64,000 bases of DNA from 40-80 sp040394775 (GCA_040394775.1 JBEBRN010000005.1:1-64000); one strand, 5' to 3'; positions 43,445 to 52,024 are shown, counted from the stretch's first letter. Notes: generated by a model from the letters alone, not told the origin. A program made the numbers and translations.

Positions 43445-44029
43445 TCAGAAGAGTAAATAAAGAATTGGGAATAATAACAACCAAATGATGTCGCACATGT
43501 GCCAAAAAGCAGCGCCAGCTTCAACATCTTCGAGTTTGGCTTCGTCTTTTTTCTTGAGGATAATGATGCGCATGACAAATAGAATGACCACACCGACTAA
43601 GACGTGTACCCAATGAAAACCGGTTAATAACCAATAAAAGGTGAAAAACGAACTGTGGTCCATGCCTAAGCCAGCTTCGATTTTAGTATAATACTCGAAG
43701 CTCTTCAACCCTAGAAAACCAATTCCGGCTAGAATCGCCCAACCAAAAAAACGTGCCGTTCGTTGATTATTACCTGCTTTGAAATCTTTCACGCCACGAG
43801 CCACCAAATAGCCACTTGTCACTAACAGAATTGTATTCATAGTTGCAATTCCTTTGTTGAGTAACAAACTATCCCGGTGAAAATCGGCACGTTCTTGTGA
43901 TCCATAATAGGCCAAAGCCGCAAACGCCATTGCATAGGTAAGCAATTCCAAATAAATGATAATCCACAGTAAAATACCACCTGGTGGGTAAAAAAATGAC
44001 CGTGGATTGACTTTAACTTCTACTTCCAT
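43445..44029 (-). CDS. norE: NorE-like heme-copper oxidase subunit III family protein
   Basis: This is a five-helix membrane protein of 194 residues with subunit III features (H-W-V-H-V-L-V-G-V near residue 133 and F-W-H-M-C-D-I-I-W-L-L-L-F near the end). It lies in the nor cluster, between a DUF438/PAS gene (10-base overlap) and the NorF-like gene (one base away), so it is NorE, an accessory subunit associated with nitric oxide reductase, not a respiratory cytochrome oxidase subunit. Unlike the two subunit III proteins at 17.8-19.9 kb it has no periplasmic insertion and is of standard length. Confidence 0.85.
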   Translation of the reverse strand: MEVEVKVNPRSFFYPPGGILLWIIIYLELLTYAMAFAALAYYGSQERADFHRDSLLLNKGIATMNTILLVTSGYLVARGVKDFKAGNNQRTARFFGWAILAGIGFLGLKSFEYYTKIEAGLGMDHSSFFTFYWLLTGFHWVHVLVGVVILFVMRIIILKKKDEAKLEDVEAGAAFWHMCDIIWLLLFPILYLLF

Positions 44030-44991
44030 TCTATCAATCTTCTTTCGCCTTCAATACTTTTCAAATCGGTAATGTCTTGCGAAACTTCCATGACACCTCG
44101 ATAATTTTTGTCTTTATCTCGCACTGCGAAATAGCGGATGTAAATCAAACGGCCTTTAATGTTTATCCAAAAAGCGGCTTCGTTTTGTTTTCCTGCACGG
44201 AAATTAGCGACGATTTCTAGCACTTTATCGACACTTTTCGGTGGATGACAATACTTCACTTCTCGACCGATAACGCCTGGACTTCTCGGAAATAAACGTT
44301 CGTCACCTTTGTTATAAAACACCACTTTATCGTTTTCATCTACATAGGTAATGTCAAATGGAAAAGTTCGAAACATCAAATTCACTTGCTCAACAGTCAT
44401 GTATCCTTCGTCGTAATGTGCTGCTTCTTTGTCAAAAACCACATCGGTTCTTATCGTCGTATCTTCAGAGGGATGAACATACGCTGGTTCACTTGGATAA
44501 CTGGCAGGTGCTTCTTTCAACATCCAACCAATTTCTTCCTCACCTTTACTCATCTTTATCCAATCTTCATCGGCTAAAAGTGTCAGTGATTTCGGAAATA
44601 AAACAGTATCTTCAATGTGCAAAAGTTGTTTTAAATTAAACAGAATTGCCTTTACAGTCATCTCTATTCCTTCGTCATCTTTCGATTCAAAATAACCTCT
44701 TGTGTCACGGAATAAATCACGAATACGATCGTGAACCGTCCACATATTTTTCGATGGACCATCCCAACCGTATTGTTCTAAAAACGGAAATAACTGATTT
44801 TCTTTTCGGGCAAAACGTTTTTCAACGGTTGACAATTGATTGAAAGCGTTGTATAATTTCTGAGTTTCTTTCAGGAAATCGATCTGTTGTAGTTCTTTCA
44901 TTAAATCATTGATAACTCCAGCTTCTAACAAATAAGTGCGAACGGGATGTCCTTCTTTTAATTCGGGGAGATATTCTTCTAATGTTTTCAT
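44020..44991 (-). CDS. DUF438/hemerythrin-like protein with C-terminal PAS domain
   Basis: This is a 323-residue cytoplasmic protein within the nor cluster. Residues 15-155 form a four-helix hemerythrin-like bundle with candidate iron ligands in G-H-P-V-R, E-N-Q-L-F-P-F-L-E, T-V-H-D-R-I-R and L-H-I-E-D-T-V-L-F-P, the arrangement of the DUF438/HHE family. Residues 200-320 form a PAS domain (F-P-F-D-I-T-Y-V-D-E-N-D-K-V, then D-I-T-D-L-K). The frame is open from 45117, but the ATG at 44991 starts two bases after the norD stop and matches the family N terminus (L-E-E-Y-L-P). A di-iron plus PAS protein in this place suggests sensing or handling of nitric oxide or oxygen; that is inference. No output domain is attached. 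Confidence 0.8.
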   Translation of the reverse strand: MKTLEEYLPELKEGHPVRTYLLEAGVINDLMKELQQIDFLKETQKLYNAFNQLSTVEKRFARKENQLFPFLEQYGWDGPSKNMWTVHDRIRDLFRDTRGYFESKDDEGIEMTVKAILFNLKQLLHIEDTVLFPKSLTLLADEDWIKMSKGEEEIGWMLKEAPASYPSEPAYVHPSEDTTIRTDVVFDKEAAHYDEGYMTVEQVNLMFRTFPFDITYVDENDKVVFYNKGDERLFPRSPGVIGREVKYCHPPKSVDKVLEIVANFRAGKQNEAAFWINIKGRLIYIRYFAVRDKDKNYRGVMEVSQDITDLKSIEGERRLIEWK

Positions 44992-44992
44992 T

Positions 44993-46756
44993 TTATTGAT
45001 TTTTAATTTTCTCGTACAGCTTCGCCAGTGATTGTAGCAAGGTTTCCGGAGAAGGTAAAACTTGGTAATGATTCTGTCCAAACATCTGTGGTAAATAATA
45101 TTTCGCTTCCGCTTCAATCGCTAAAGCATAGGAATTGATATTCCGTTCGTTTAGTTCGCGCAATGCTTGTTTTATGTCGTGAATGCCGTGCTGTCCTTCG
45201 TATTTGTCGTAATCGTTGGGTTTGCCGTCGGAGATTAAAATAATCCATTTATTGCTGGCATCTGTTTTATCCAATCGCGCACCGGCGTGTCGTAATGCTG
45301 GACCAATTCGGGTATAACCATTCGGTTCTGCGGCACCTATTTTATATTTCGCTTTGTTCCAATCTTCTTTAAAGTCTTTGAAAGTGATGTAGGTAGAAAA
45401 ATTCCGTGTTTTAGACGAAAATCCATCGATTGAAAATTCGATATTAAACTCATTTAAAATTTCGCCAAACAAGATGGAAACTTCTTTTTCTACATCAATT
45501 ACGCGTCTTCCAGCAACATATCCATCACTGGACAAACTAACGTCTAGCAAGAGTAAAATAGCGATGTCTTTTTCTTTTTTTCGGTTCGATAAATACACAC
45601 GTTCATCGGGTGATTTTTTCGCATGAATATCGGTATATAAATCCGTCAACGCGTCTAAATCGAATGAATCGCCTTGTAATTGACGGCGTTGTTGTTGCAT
45701 TTTATTGTTCACACTCGTCAGCATTTTTCGCAAGCCAATGAGTGTTGATTGGTATTTGGACACCGTATTTTTGTAATACAGCAAGTCCGCTTTAATTTGT
45801 GTTTTTGGATAAACTTTACAATAGTCTTTTAGATAACTACGCTTTTTGAAATCCCATTCGTCGTACTTCTGGTGGAAGCCCTTTTCATCGACTTCGGCAC
45901 TTTCTGCCACAGAAGTATTCTCCACAAAGTCCGCTTGATAAACTGAATGGACATTGTCATCCACGCGAACGGTGAATTTCATGTTCATTTCGTCCAACGC
46001 TTCTTGGTGATCTTTCAAATCGTCTTTCCCATCAAAATCACGCCAATTGCCATTAAATTCTTCGGCTGTTTCGACTTTCTCAAAGCTGTGCATTAACACA
46101 TAATCTTCTTGTTGCTTTTTGTCGATAGTCAATGATTCAATTTCCTCGACTGCTTTTGCTTGCAACGTTGTATCGGCTTCTATTTTATTTTGGAGAATGT
46201 TCTTTGCGTCATCAAAATTCTTGAGCGGTTCATTCGGTTTCGGTGGTGAATTTCTCATCCATTTTCCGTACAACCAAAAGACATCTCGTTTTTGTGTTTT
46301 GCTATCTTTCGGCAATTGATTATAGAATGATTCAAACCAATCTTGTAGTGACGGATAATCCTCAAACAGTTTTTTAAGTACGATTGGAGCCGTTTCAATC
46401 GCCTTTTGGGAAGAAAGTTCCTCGTTGTAATCACCATCTTTCCAATTCAACTCCAATTGTCGCTGTGTACAGAGATACAAGGTTCTAAAAATGTAAAACT
46501 GCAAATTTTCATCTCTCGAAAAGAAAAGCGAACATTCGGCAGGAAGGAAAAAATTATAATCCTTGTAACCTCCTTCTCGTTCCGCAGGGTAAATTTCAAT
46601 CGGTACGCCTGTAATGGCACGTGCAATCAAAGTCATGCGTGCTTTTACCATCGACAACTCTGTCTTTCGAGCCAGTAAATCAGCGGCATTCATTTTCCTT
46701 TTCTTTAGGAATTTAACCACCTTTCCGTACAATATTTCGTCTAACTCAAAGCCCAT
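44993..46756 (-). CDS. norD: NorD, von Willebrand factor A protein of nitric oxide reductase activation
   Basis: This is a 587-residue cytoplasmic protein with a C-terminal VWA domain (about 390-585). Its metal-ion-dependent adhesion site is D-V-S-L-S, with T-R-I-G-P-A-L and I-S-D-G-K-P-N-D-Y-D in the expected later positions. The N-terminal half is helical and charged. NorD proteins work with the NorQ AAA+ ATPase to activate or insert metal into NorBC. The gene lies between norQ and the DUF438/PAS gene, its stop one base from the next start. The acidic middle region (about 240-320) is less conserved in the family. Confidence 0.9.
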   Translation of the reverse strand: MGFELDEILYGKVVKFLKKRKMNAADLLARKTELSMVKARMTLIARAITGVPIEIYPAEREGGYKDYNFFLPAECSLFFSRDENLQFYIFRTLYLCTQRQLELNWKDGDYNEELSSQKAIETAPIVLKKLFEDYPSLQDWFESFYNQLPKDSKTQKRDVFWLYGKWMRNSPPKPNEPLKNFDDAKNILQNKIEADTTLQAKAVEEIESLTIDKKQQEDYVLMHSFEKVETAEEFNGNWRDFDGKDDLKDHQEALDEMNMKFTVRVDDNVHSVYQADFVENTSVAESAEVDEKGFHQKYDEWDFKKRSYLKDYCKVYPKTQIKADLLYYKNTVSKYQSTLIGLRKMLTSVNNKMQQQRRQLQGDSFDLDALTDLYTDIHAKKSPDERVYLSNRKKEKDIAILLLLDVSLSSDGYVAGRRVIDVEKEVSILFGEILNEFNIEFSIDGFSSKTRNFSTYITFKDFKEDWNKAKYKIGAAEPNGYTRIGPALRHAGARLDKTDASNKWIILISDGKPNDYDKYEGQHGIHDIKQALRELNERNINSYALAIEAEAKYYLPQMFGQNHYQVLPSPETLLQSLAKLYEKIKNQ

Positions 46757-46799
46757 AATTAAAATGCTTTAATCGGGATTTTCCCTCGTTTATAGTTCA

Positions 46800-47585
46800 T
46801 CAAATCATCAAGTCACATAAGTCTTTCAGTGCTTGAAGTGTTTCCAATTCATCCGTCAATGGTTCTACCACCGCCACATGAACCGATAAGCGTTTCGGTA
46901 ATCCATCGTGAATCATTTTCGCTGCGTTCACCAACAATCGGGTAGAAACCGTTTCCGTCAATCCCAATTCTGTGAGATTTCTGATTTTACTCCCAATTGT
47001 CACTAATTTTTGAGCAATGTCTTTGTCAATTCCTGTTTCTTGAATTAAAATTTCCACTTCCGATTTTGGTTGTGGATAGTCAAAAGAAAGCGAAATGAAG
47101 CGTTGACGAGTCGATGGCTTTAATTCCTTGAATCCTTTTTGATATCCTGGATTAAACGAGGCCACCAACAGAAATTCAGGATGTGCTTTCACCGTTTCTC
47201 CTAATTTGTCAATAAACAATTCGCGTCGGTGATCCGTTAAAGAGTGAATCGCCACAATCACATCGGGGCGCGCTTCAGCAATTTCATCTAAGTACAAAAT
47301 ATAGCCTTTTTTGACAGCTGTCGTCAAAGGACCGTCTACCCAAACTGTTTCAGCGCCTTTTATAATATAGCGACCAATCAAGTCAATAGCGGATGTTTCC
47401 TCATGACAACTAATCGTAATCAAAGTTCTATTCCACTCGTTTGCCATGAACTCGACAAATCGAGATTTTCCTGAACCTGTTGGACCTTTTAGTAGAAGCG
47501 GTAATTTTAAGTTTAAAATCTTATTAAAAACTTCTACTTCCGAACCGACGGGCTTATAATAAATGGATTTTTCAATAACTTCCAT
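46800..47585 (-). CDS. norQ: NorQ, AAA+ ATPase of the CbbQ/NirQ/NorQ family
   Basis: This is a MoxR-branch AAA+ ATPase of 261 residues. Walker A is G-P-T-G-S-G-K-S near residue 36, Walker B is I-L-Y-L-D-E-I-A-E-A near 97, and sensor regions include V-A-S-F-N-P-G-Y. The C terminus has the CbbQ_C extension (E-T-V-S-T-R-L-L-V-N-A). NorQ with NorD remodels the nitric oxide reductase, probably for assembly of the non-heme iron site. It is separated from norB by a 209-base gap with two hairpins, and from norD by 43 bases. Confidence 0.93.
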   Translation of the reverse strand: MEVIEKSIYYKPVGSEVEVFNKILNLKLPLLLKGPTGSGKSRFVEFMANEWNRTLITISCHEETSAIDLIGRYIIKGAETVWVDGPLTTAVKKGYILYLDEIAEARPDVIVAIHSLTDHRRELFIDKLGETVKAHPEFLLVASFNPGYQKGFKELKPSTRQRFISLSFDYPQPKSEVEILIQETGIDKDIAQKLVTIGSKIRNLTELGLTETVSTRLLVNAAKMIHDGLPKRLSVHVAVVEPLTDELETLQALKDLCDLMI

Positions 47586-47648
47586 AATGTTTAATTTTTG
47601 CGAATAATTTTTATTTTGTATTAATGCTTAAAAAAATGCTGTAAAAAC

Positions 47649-47675
47649 AGTTCGCTGAGCGAAGTCGAAGCGCTG
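47649..47675. repeat. Intergenic repeat with TTCGCTGAGCGAA palindrome
   Basis: TTCGCTGAGCGAA followed by GTCGAAGCGCTG belongs to a GC-rich intergenic repeat type common in Bacteroidota (from memory). Related pieces are at 56567-56593 and 58759-58788. It lies between norB and norQ. Confidence 0.45.
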
Positions 47676-47703
47676 CTTTTATAGCTTTTTTTACTTCTTT
47701 TAT

Positions 47704-47735
47704 AAAGAGGCGTTGCACGAAACAACGCCTCTTTA
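47704..47735 (-). terminator. Strong hairpin between norB and norQ
   Basis: A stem of about 12 bases (AAAGAGGCGTTG pairing with CAACGCCTCTTT) follows norB. The T-run is weak on both strands. A second hairpin (CCATCTCT with AGAGATGG, about 47746-47777) lies closer to norB. Together they may end or attenuate norCB transcripts before norQ. Confidence 0.55.
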
Positions 47736-47794
47736 AAATCAAGTCCATCTCTCAACAAAAGCAATAATAAAGAGATGGACAAGCTTTCTACTTT

Positions 47795-49144
47795 TTAATC
47801 ATTCGATTCATTGTTGGTCACTAGTGCTTCATCCGTTGGTTTACCGAATCGGAAGAACTCTACGATGTACATAATAATACCTATTGAAAACAGAGAGGCA
47901 AATACGATTAACATAATAAAGTGTATCATGACTTCGTTTTGAACTTCCATGAATTCCATTTTCATTCTACGCTCCAAATACACTTGTGCAATTCCAGCGA
48001 CACCAAAAGCAGCGGTCATTCCTATCATTCCTGAATTGGCTAACCAAAACGCCAACTGACCGTTTGCGCTATTATGGTATTTTCTTCCCGTCAAATTAGG
48101 TAATGCATAACTTATAATTGCAAAGACAATCATTGCATACGCACCCCAGAACGCTAAATGTCCGTGGGAAGCGGTGACTAAAGTACCGTGCGTGTAAAGA
48201 TTGGTTTGTGGTAACGTGTGTGCAAATCCCAATACGCCTGCTCCGATGAATGAAACGATAGAAGCACCAATTGTCCAATAAAGAGCAATCTTATTTGGAT
48301 GCTTTTTCTCCCCTTTTTTATACATATAGAGTGCAAACAACGCCATTGCTAAGAAAGCGAGTGGCTCTAGAGCAGAGAAAATACCTCCTACGATTAACCA
48401 GATTTTATTCACACCGATATAATAATAGTGGTGACCTGTTCCAAGAACACCAGACAAGAATGTCAATCCGACAATCACGTACAACCATTTCTCAATTACT
48501 TCACGATCGACACCTGTTAGTTTGATTAATAAGTAAGATAAAATACCACCCATAATCAATTCCCAAACACCTTCAACCCATAAGTGAACTACCCACCAAC
48601 GGAAGAAAGAATCCGTTACTTGGCTATCAAACCAAATCATTCCTGGTAAATACAACAACGCGGAGAAAACCAATCCCATAGTTAATACTAAAGCGGTCGT
48701 TGTTCTGCGTTTTCCTTTAATTAATGTACCGATAATGATACCCAAGAAAAGTAATACATTCACGACGACTAAAAAGTCTAGTTCACGTGGAATTTCGAGG
48801 AATTTACGTCCTTCCCAGATGTTAAAGTGATAGCCAACTATAGCGGCAACACCGACTACCAATAAGGAAACCAACTGAACATACGCTAATTTCACGCTGA
48901 TTAATTCTGTTTGTGATTCCTCTGGAATAATGTAATACGCGGCACCCATAAAACCCGTCAATAACCAAACGACAAGTAAATTAGTGTGGACCGCTCTGGC
49001 AGTATTAAATGGAATATAGGCGTGGAGACCTTCCATTCCTGCGTGTGCGAAAGCCATGATAAAGCCATATACGATTTGCAAAACGAGCAATAACATACAA
49101 GAGGCGAAGAACCAATAGGCTACTTTTTGTGATTTATATTTCAT
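47795..49144 (-). CDS. norB: Nitric oxide reductase large subunit, cytochrome c-dependent type
   Basis: NorB reduces two NO to N2O at a heme b3/non-heme iron centre in the cytoplasmic membrane. The 449-residue protein has about twelve helices and all ligands: H53 and H329 for low-spin heme b, H327 for heme b3, H187, H238 and H239 for FeB, and the FeB glutamate E191 in H-L-W-V-E-G-V-W-E. Its length and the absence of an N-terminal extension show the cNor type, working with NorC, not the quinol-dependent qNor. norC lies 22 bases upstream in the same unit. No nitrite or nitrous oxide reductase gene is seen here. Confidence 0.97.
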   Translation of the reverse strand: MKYKSQKVAYWFFASCMLLLVLQIVYGFIMAFAHAGMEGLHAYIPFNTARAVHTNLLVVWLLTGFMGAAYYIIPEESQTELISVKLAYVQLVSLLVVGVAAIVGYHFNIWEGRKFLEIPRELDFLVVVNVLLFLGIIIGTLIKGKRRTTTALVLTMGLVFSALLYLPGMIWFDSQVTDSFFRWWVVHLWVEGVWELIMGGILSYLLIKLTGVDREVIEKWLYVIVGLTFLSGVLGTGHHYYYIGVNKIWLIVGGIFSALEPLAFLAMALFALYMYKKGEKKHPNKIALYWTIGASIVSFIGAGVLGFAHTLPQTNLYTHGTLVTASHGHLAFWGAYAMIVFAIISYALPNLTGRKYHNSANGQLAFWLANSGMIGMTAAFGVAGIAQVYLERRMKMEFMEVQNEVMIHFIMLIVFASLFSIGIIMYIVEFFRFGKPTDEALVTNNESND

Positions 49145-49166
49145 GTTTTTTAGATTTATTGGTTAG

Positions 49167-49598
49167 TTATTTTTGTTTTGCTAATGGCGAAACGATGCGA
49201 TCAAAGCCATTCAAGTCGATTTTACCAATCCACTTAAAATACGCCACCATTGCTGCTGCGTCTGCATCATTCATTTCATACTTCACCATCTTACGGCCTC
49301 TTGGCCCCCAAGGAATGGGCGATTGCAATACGGCTTTCACGTATCCTTCTCCTCGGCGGTCGATAACTTTGGTCAATTCAGGTGCATAATAGCCACCTTC
49401 GCCTAAAATAGTATGACATCCCATACAATTGTTAGCCTCCCAAATTTCCTTTCCACGAACCACGTCGGCATCTATACCGCTGTGGTTCGTCTGGTCTATC
49501 TTGGGTTGAAAGGAATACACCGTCAAGCCGATAAAGGCTAAGAAGGTTACCACTGTTCCACCTAAGAAAAACGTTCTTGCTTGTGATTTTGATAACAT
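49167..49598 (-). CDS. norC: Nitric oxide reductase cytochrome c subunit
   Basis: NorC is the membrane-anchored monoheme cytochrome c that passes electrons to NorB. The 143-residue protein has one N-terminal helix (about 10-29), the heme-attachment motif C58-M-G-C61-H62, the E-G-G-Y-Y-A-P-E-L-T stretch and a methionine in G-R-K-M-V-K-Y-E-M as probable axial ligand. It is the first gene of the nor cluster. The region upstream has a -7 promoter box and an FNR-type palindrome. The family length is about 145-150, as here. Confidence 0.96.
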   Translation of the reverse strand: MLSKSQARTFFLGGTVVTFLAFIGLTVYSFQPKIDQTNHSGIDADVVRGKEIWEANNCMGCHTILGEGGYYAPELTKVIDRRGEGYVKAVLQSPIPWGPRGRKMVKYEMNDADAAAMVAYFKWIGKIDLNGFDRIVSPLAKQK

Positions 49599-49646
49599 AG
49601 ATTGTTGTTTTAATTAGTTTATTATGAATTTATGATATTCATGTCA

Positions 49647-49654
49647 CAAATGTA
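49647..49654 (-). promoter_or_regulatory. -7 promoter box TACATTTG of the nor cluster
   Basis: On the minus strand TACATTTG (49654-49647) fits TAnnTTTG and lies about 49 bases before the norC ATG. No -33 TTG is seen at the right distance, in keeping with an activator-dependent promoter. Confidence 0.5.
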
Positions 49655-49698
49655 GGTCGAAGCATTTAGGACAGAAATGACTTTAATTTCGTAATTAT

Positions 49699-49712
49699 AT
49701 GACTTTTGTCAT
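49699..49712. promoter_or_regulatory. FNR-type palindrome ATGAC-N4-GTCAT upstream of norC
   Basis: This perfect inverted repeat, ATGACTTTTGTCAT, has the four-base spacer of FNR/DNR-type operators. Its centre lies about 62-65 bases upstream of the start site predicted from the -7 box, close to the -61.5 class I activator position. A Crp/Fnr regulator such as the one at 29455 could bind it. Confidence 0.5.
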
Positions 49713-49915
49713 GTTGTGGGGAAATGAGAGTGTGTTTTTGGGGATAGGGAAATGGAAATTGTGTTAATAAAAGTTGATAAGTAAATTTAAATAGATGTTT
49801 GTTATCGGTTAACTTTTTGTAAATTGCGTAATGCAGTATATATATTATGAAAATAAGAATTCAATTCTATTTGACAAGATAAAGTTTAATAAGAAGTTTA
49901 GAACAAGGAAAAATT
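49713..49915 (+). other. Intergenic region between norC and the TIR/SLATT island
   Basis: This is the island side of the 317-base gap after norC. It is AT-rich and must hold the promoter of the plus-strand island. I find only a near-match -7 box (TAAATTGC near 49821) and no repeat, integrase or tRNA end that would mark an attachment site. Confidence 0.35.
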
Positions 49916-50470
49916 ATGAAAAAAGATTTACAACAACATATATGGATGTTTATTCTTTGCATCCTACTGTTCGGACTAATAATATGGGGTATTTGGTTTG
50001 TTGATAAAATAGAGAATAAAATTTCAATATTTGGAATAGTTGCAGTTATTATGGCTGCATTTACATCAGTACTGACCGTCACCATAAATAACCGAAAGGC
50101 TAAAGAACGTGAGTATGAACTCCATATTTTAAAGGAGAAACAAAAGGTTTATGATCACTTTTATAATTCTTTTTTTGACTTACTTAAAGGTTCAAAAAAA
50201 GGAAAGCAAGAAGTGACTTCTAAAACTATGAATGAAATGATGCTTTTTAAACAAGGATTAATGAATTGGGGAAGTGAGAGGCTTATTCAAAAATATATAG
50301 AATACGATAATAAGCTAACTCAACCTGATACGACATTCAATATGCTACTCGATGGAAATAAATTCCTTAAAGAAATTAGGAAAGAAATGGGATTTCAAGA
50401 TTCTAAAAATCTCAATCTTATAGATATTATTTTAACATCCGAAGCAAGAGAAGAACTAAGAATAAAATAA
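49916..50470 (+). CDS. Two-TM coiled-coil membrane protein heading the TIR/SLATT island
   Basis: I do not recognise a named family. The 184-residue protein has two hydrophobic helices (about 10-29 and 40-60), then a charged coiled-coil (K-A-K-E-R-E-Y-E-L-H-I-L-K-E-K-Q-K-V) and an alpha-helical cytoplasmic C-terminal region. This layout is common in accessory proteins of Bacteroidota defence islands. It is the first gene of a plus-strand run in which the next gene starts 26 bases later and encodes a TIR protein. Base composition is visibly AT-richer than the nor genes. It could be a membrane sensor or effector component, but nothing in the sequence shows an activity. Confidence 0.7.
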   Translation: MKKDLQQHIWMFILCILLFGLIIWGIWFVDKIENKISIFGIVAVIMAAFTSVLTVTINNRKAKEREYELHILKEKQKVYDHFYNSFFDLLKGSKKGKQEVTSKTMNEMMLFKQGLMNWGSERLIQKYIEYDNKLTQPDTTFNMLLDGNKFLKEIRKEMGFQDSKNLNLIDIILTSEAREELRIK

Positions 50471-50496
50471 AAAAATCAACCGAAAATATAAATCTT

Positions 50497-51081
50497 ATGG
50501 CTCATAAGTGTTTCATTTCCTTTAAAACACAAGATCATGATTATAAAAAATATATTCATGACAACCTTGACGTTGATATGATAGATAAGTCATTACATGA
50601 ACCGATTAATTCAGATGATGAAGATTATATAATGAGAAAGATACGAGAAGATTATTTATCGGATTCAACTGTAACTATTTTTCTAATCGGAGCAAATTCA
50701 GCGGAAAATTCATTTTTAGAAAATCAAAAGTTTATAAAAAGAGAATTACAAGCTTCCTTATATCACGGCATAAATAATACAAAAAATGGTATCTTAGGTA
50801 TAGTACTTCCTAACATGATTGATTCTATATTTTTAGGTTCTCAAAATTGCATCTCTTGTGGAAGGTCTCATTCTATTATTAAAATTGATGATCAAACAGT
50901 TATAAAAGAGTTTTCGTATAATTACTATATTCCAAACAATAAGTGTTCATGGTCTGAAAATGATAGATTTTGTATTCTTACAAAATGGGATGACTTTTGC
51001 AACAATCCTAATCATTTTATAAATCAAGCTTTTAATAAAAGAACTCAAGGAATCTCGGACTTCACTAAAGTTAAACCGTAA
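50497..51081 (+). CDS. ThsB-like TIR domain protein
   Basis: This is a TIR-like protein of the MTH538/DUF1863 branch that includes ThsB of the Thoeris anti-phage system, whose members make cyclic ADP-ribose-type signals from NAD. The 194-residue protein opens with K-C-F-I-S-F-K-T-Q-D, has V-T-I-F-L-I-G-A-N-S near residue 60 and the conserved glutamate E83 in F-I-K-R-E-L-Q at the catalytic position. The second half has cysteines in C-I-S-C-G-R-S-H and further ones near 150-168, a possible small metal site. Its stop overlaps the start of the SLATT gene (TAATG). No ThsA lies nearby, so the signal, if made, presumably acts on another protein in the island. Family firm; enzymatic product inferred. 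Confidence 0.85.
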   Translation: MAHKCFISFKTQDHDYKKYIHDNLDVDMIDKSLHEPINSDDEDYIMRKIREDYLSDSTVTIFLIGANSAENSFLENQKFIKRELQASLYHGINNTKNGILGIVLPNMIDSIFLGSQNCISCGRSHSIIKIDDQTVIKEFSYNYYIPNNKCSWSENDRFCILTKWDDFCNNPNHFINQAFNKRTQGISDFTKVKP

Positions 51082-51962
51082 TGAAAGTAGACGACAAAGA
51101 TTTACCAGGACTTTACCAATCAGCAGATGCTTCATCTGTACATGCACAAAAAATATATTTTAATGGAATTACATGCTATTTAGCTCTCTTAATTATTGCG
51201 TCATTTTTTGTATATATCGCAGATGATAATCTAAATTCAATTTTTAAAATATTTTCAACAATTCTTTTTTTGCTTACTCTATTTATAATGATTTGGTTAA
51301 GAATTAGTCGACCAGATGATATTTGGTATAATGGAAGAGCTGTAGCTGAATCAGTTAAAACGCGTTCTTGGAGATGGATGATGAGAGCTGAGCCCTATAT
51401 AGATTGTGACAATATTGAAATAATGCGTAAACATTTTATAAATGATTTGAAAACTATATTAAAGCAGAATAATAATCTAATCGGTAAATTGGGTGTTACA
51501 GCAAGTATTGAAGATCCAATTTCAAAATGCATGATCCGTGTTAGGAAATTAAACTTATCAGAAAGATTTGAATTTTACAAAAAAGAAAGAATAGCAAATC
51601 AAGCATTGTGGTATAGTAAAAAAGCAAAATTTAATAAAAATAAATCTAAACTTTGGTTTTGGGCAACAGTAGTTTTACACGCTACAGCTATAATCCTTCT
51701 GTTGTATAATATTTATGAATCAAAACTAAAACTGCCAATTGAATTAATCGCAGTCACAGCGTCTTCAGTAATGACTTGGTTACAGTCAAAAAAATACAAT
51801 GAATTATCTTCCTCTTATTCTTTGACTGCTCACGAAATTGTTTTAATTAAAGCTGAATCAACTATTATTGAAACGGAGTCAGACTTTTCTGACTATATAA
51901 TGAATTGTGAAAACGCTTTTTCAAGAGAGCATACACAATGGTTTGCTAGAAAGAGTGAATAA
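51081..51962 (+). CDS. Tandem SLATT (2TM effector) membrane protein
   Basis: This 293-residue protein has two pairs of membrane helices, about 31-48 with 56-75 and about 193-214 with 220-238. Each pair is followed by a helical region, the second ending in the diagnostic SLATT motif E277-N-A-F-S-R-E-H-T-Q-W. It thus looks like a SLATT_3 plus SLATT_1 double domain. SLATT proteins are predicted pore-forming effectors of nucleotide-signalling immune systems, where they normally sit beside CD-NTase or SLOG genes. Here the partners are two TIR proteins. It overlaps the first TIR gene by one base; the second TIR gene follows after 62 bases. I infer that a TIR-made nucleotide opens this membrane effector. 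Confidence 0.83.
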   Translation: MKVDDKDLPGLYQSADASSVHAQKIYFNGITCYLALLIIASFFVYIADDNLNSIFKIFSTILFLLTLFIMIWLRISRPDDIWYNGRAVAESVKTRSWRWMMRAEPYIDCDNIEIMRKHFINDLKTILKQNNNLIGKLGVTASIEDPISKCMIRVRKLNLSERFEFYKKERIANQALWYSKKAKFNKNKSKLWFWATVVLHATAIILLLYNIYESKLKLPIELIAVTASSVMTWLQSKKYNELSSSYSLTAHEIVLIKAESTIIETESDFSDYIMNCENAFSREHTQWFARKSE

Positions 51963-52024
51963 AAAAGGACCATCATCCAAAATATTTGATGATAATTTGA
52001 AATTAAAATATTAAAAAAGAAAAA

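Noticed and set aside
43444..43593. Extended N terminus of the NorF-like frame
   Set aside because: It overlaps norE in another frame and is not membrane-like in the expected way; the ATG at 43443 is right after the norE stop.
44992..45117. Extended N terminus of the DUF438/PAS frame
   Set aside because: It lies inside norD and is not part of the family; the ATG at 44991 fits the family N terminus.
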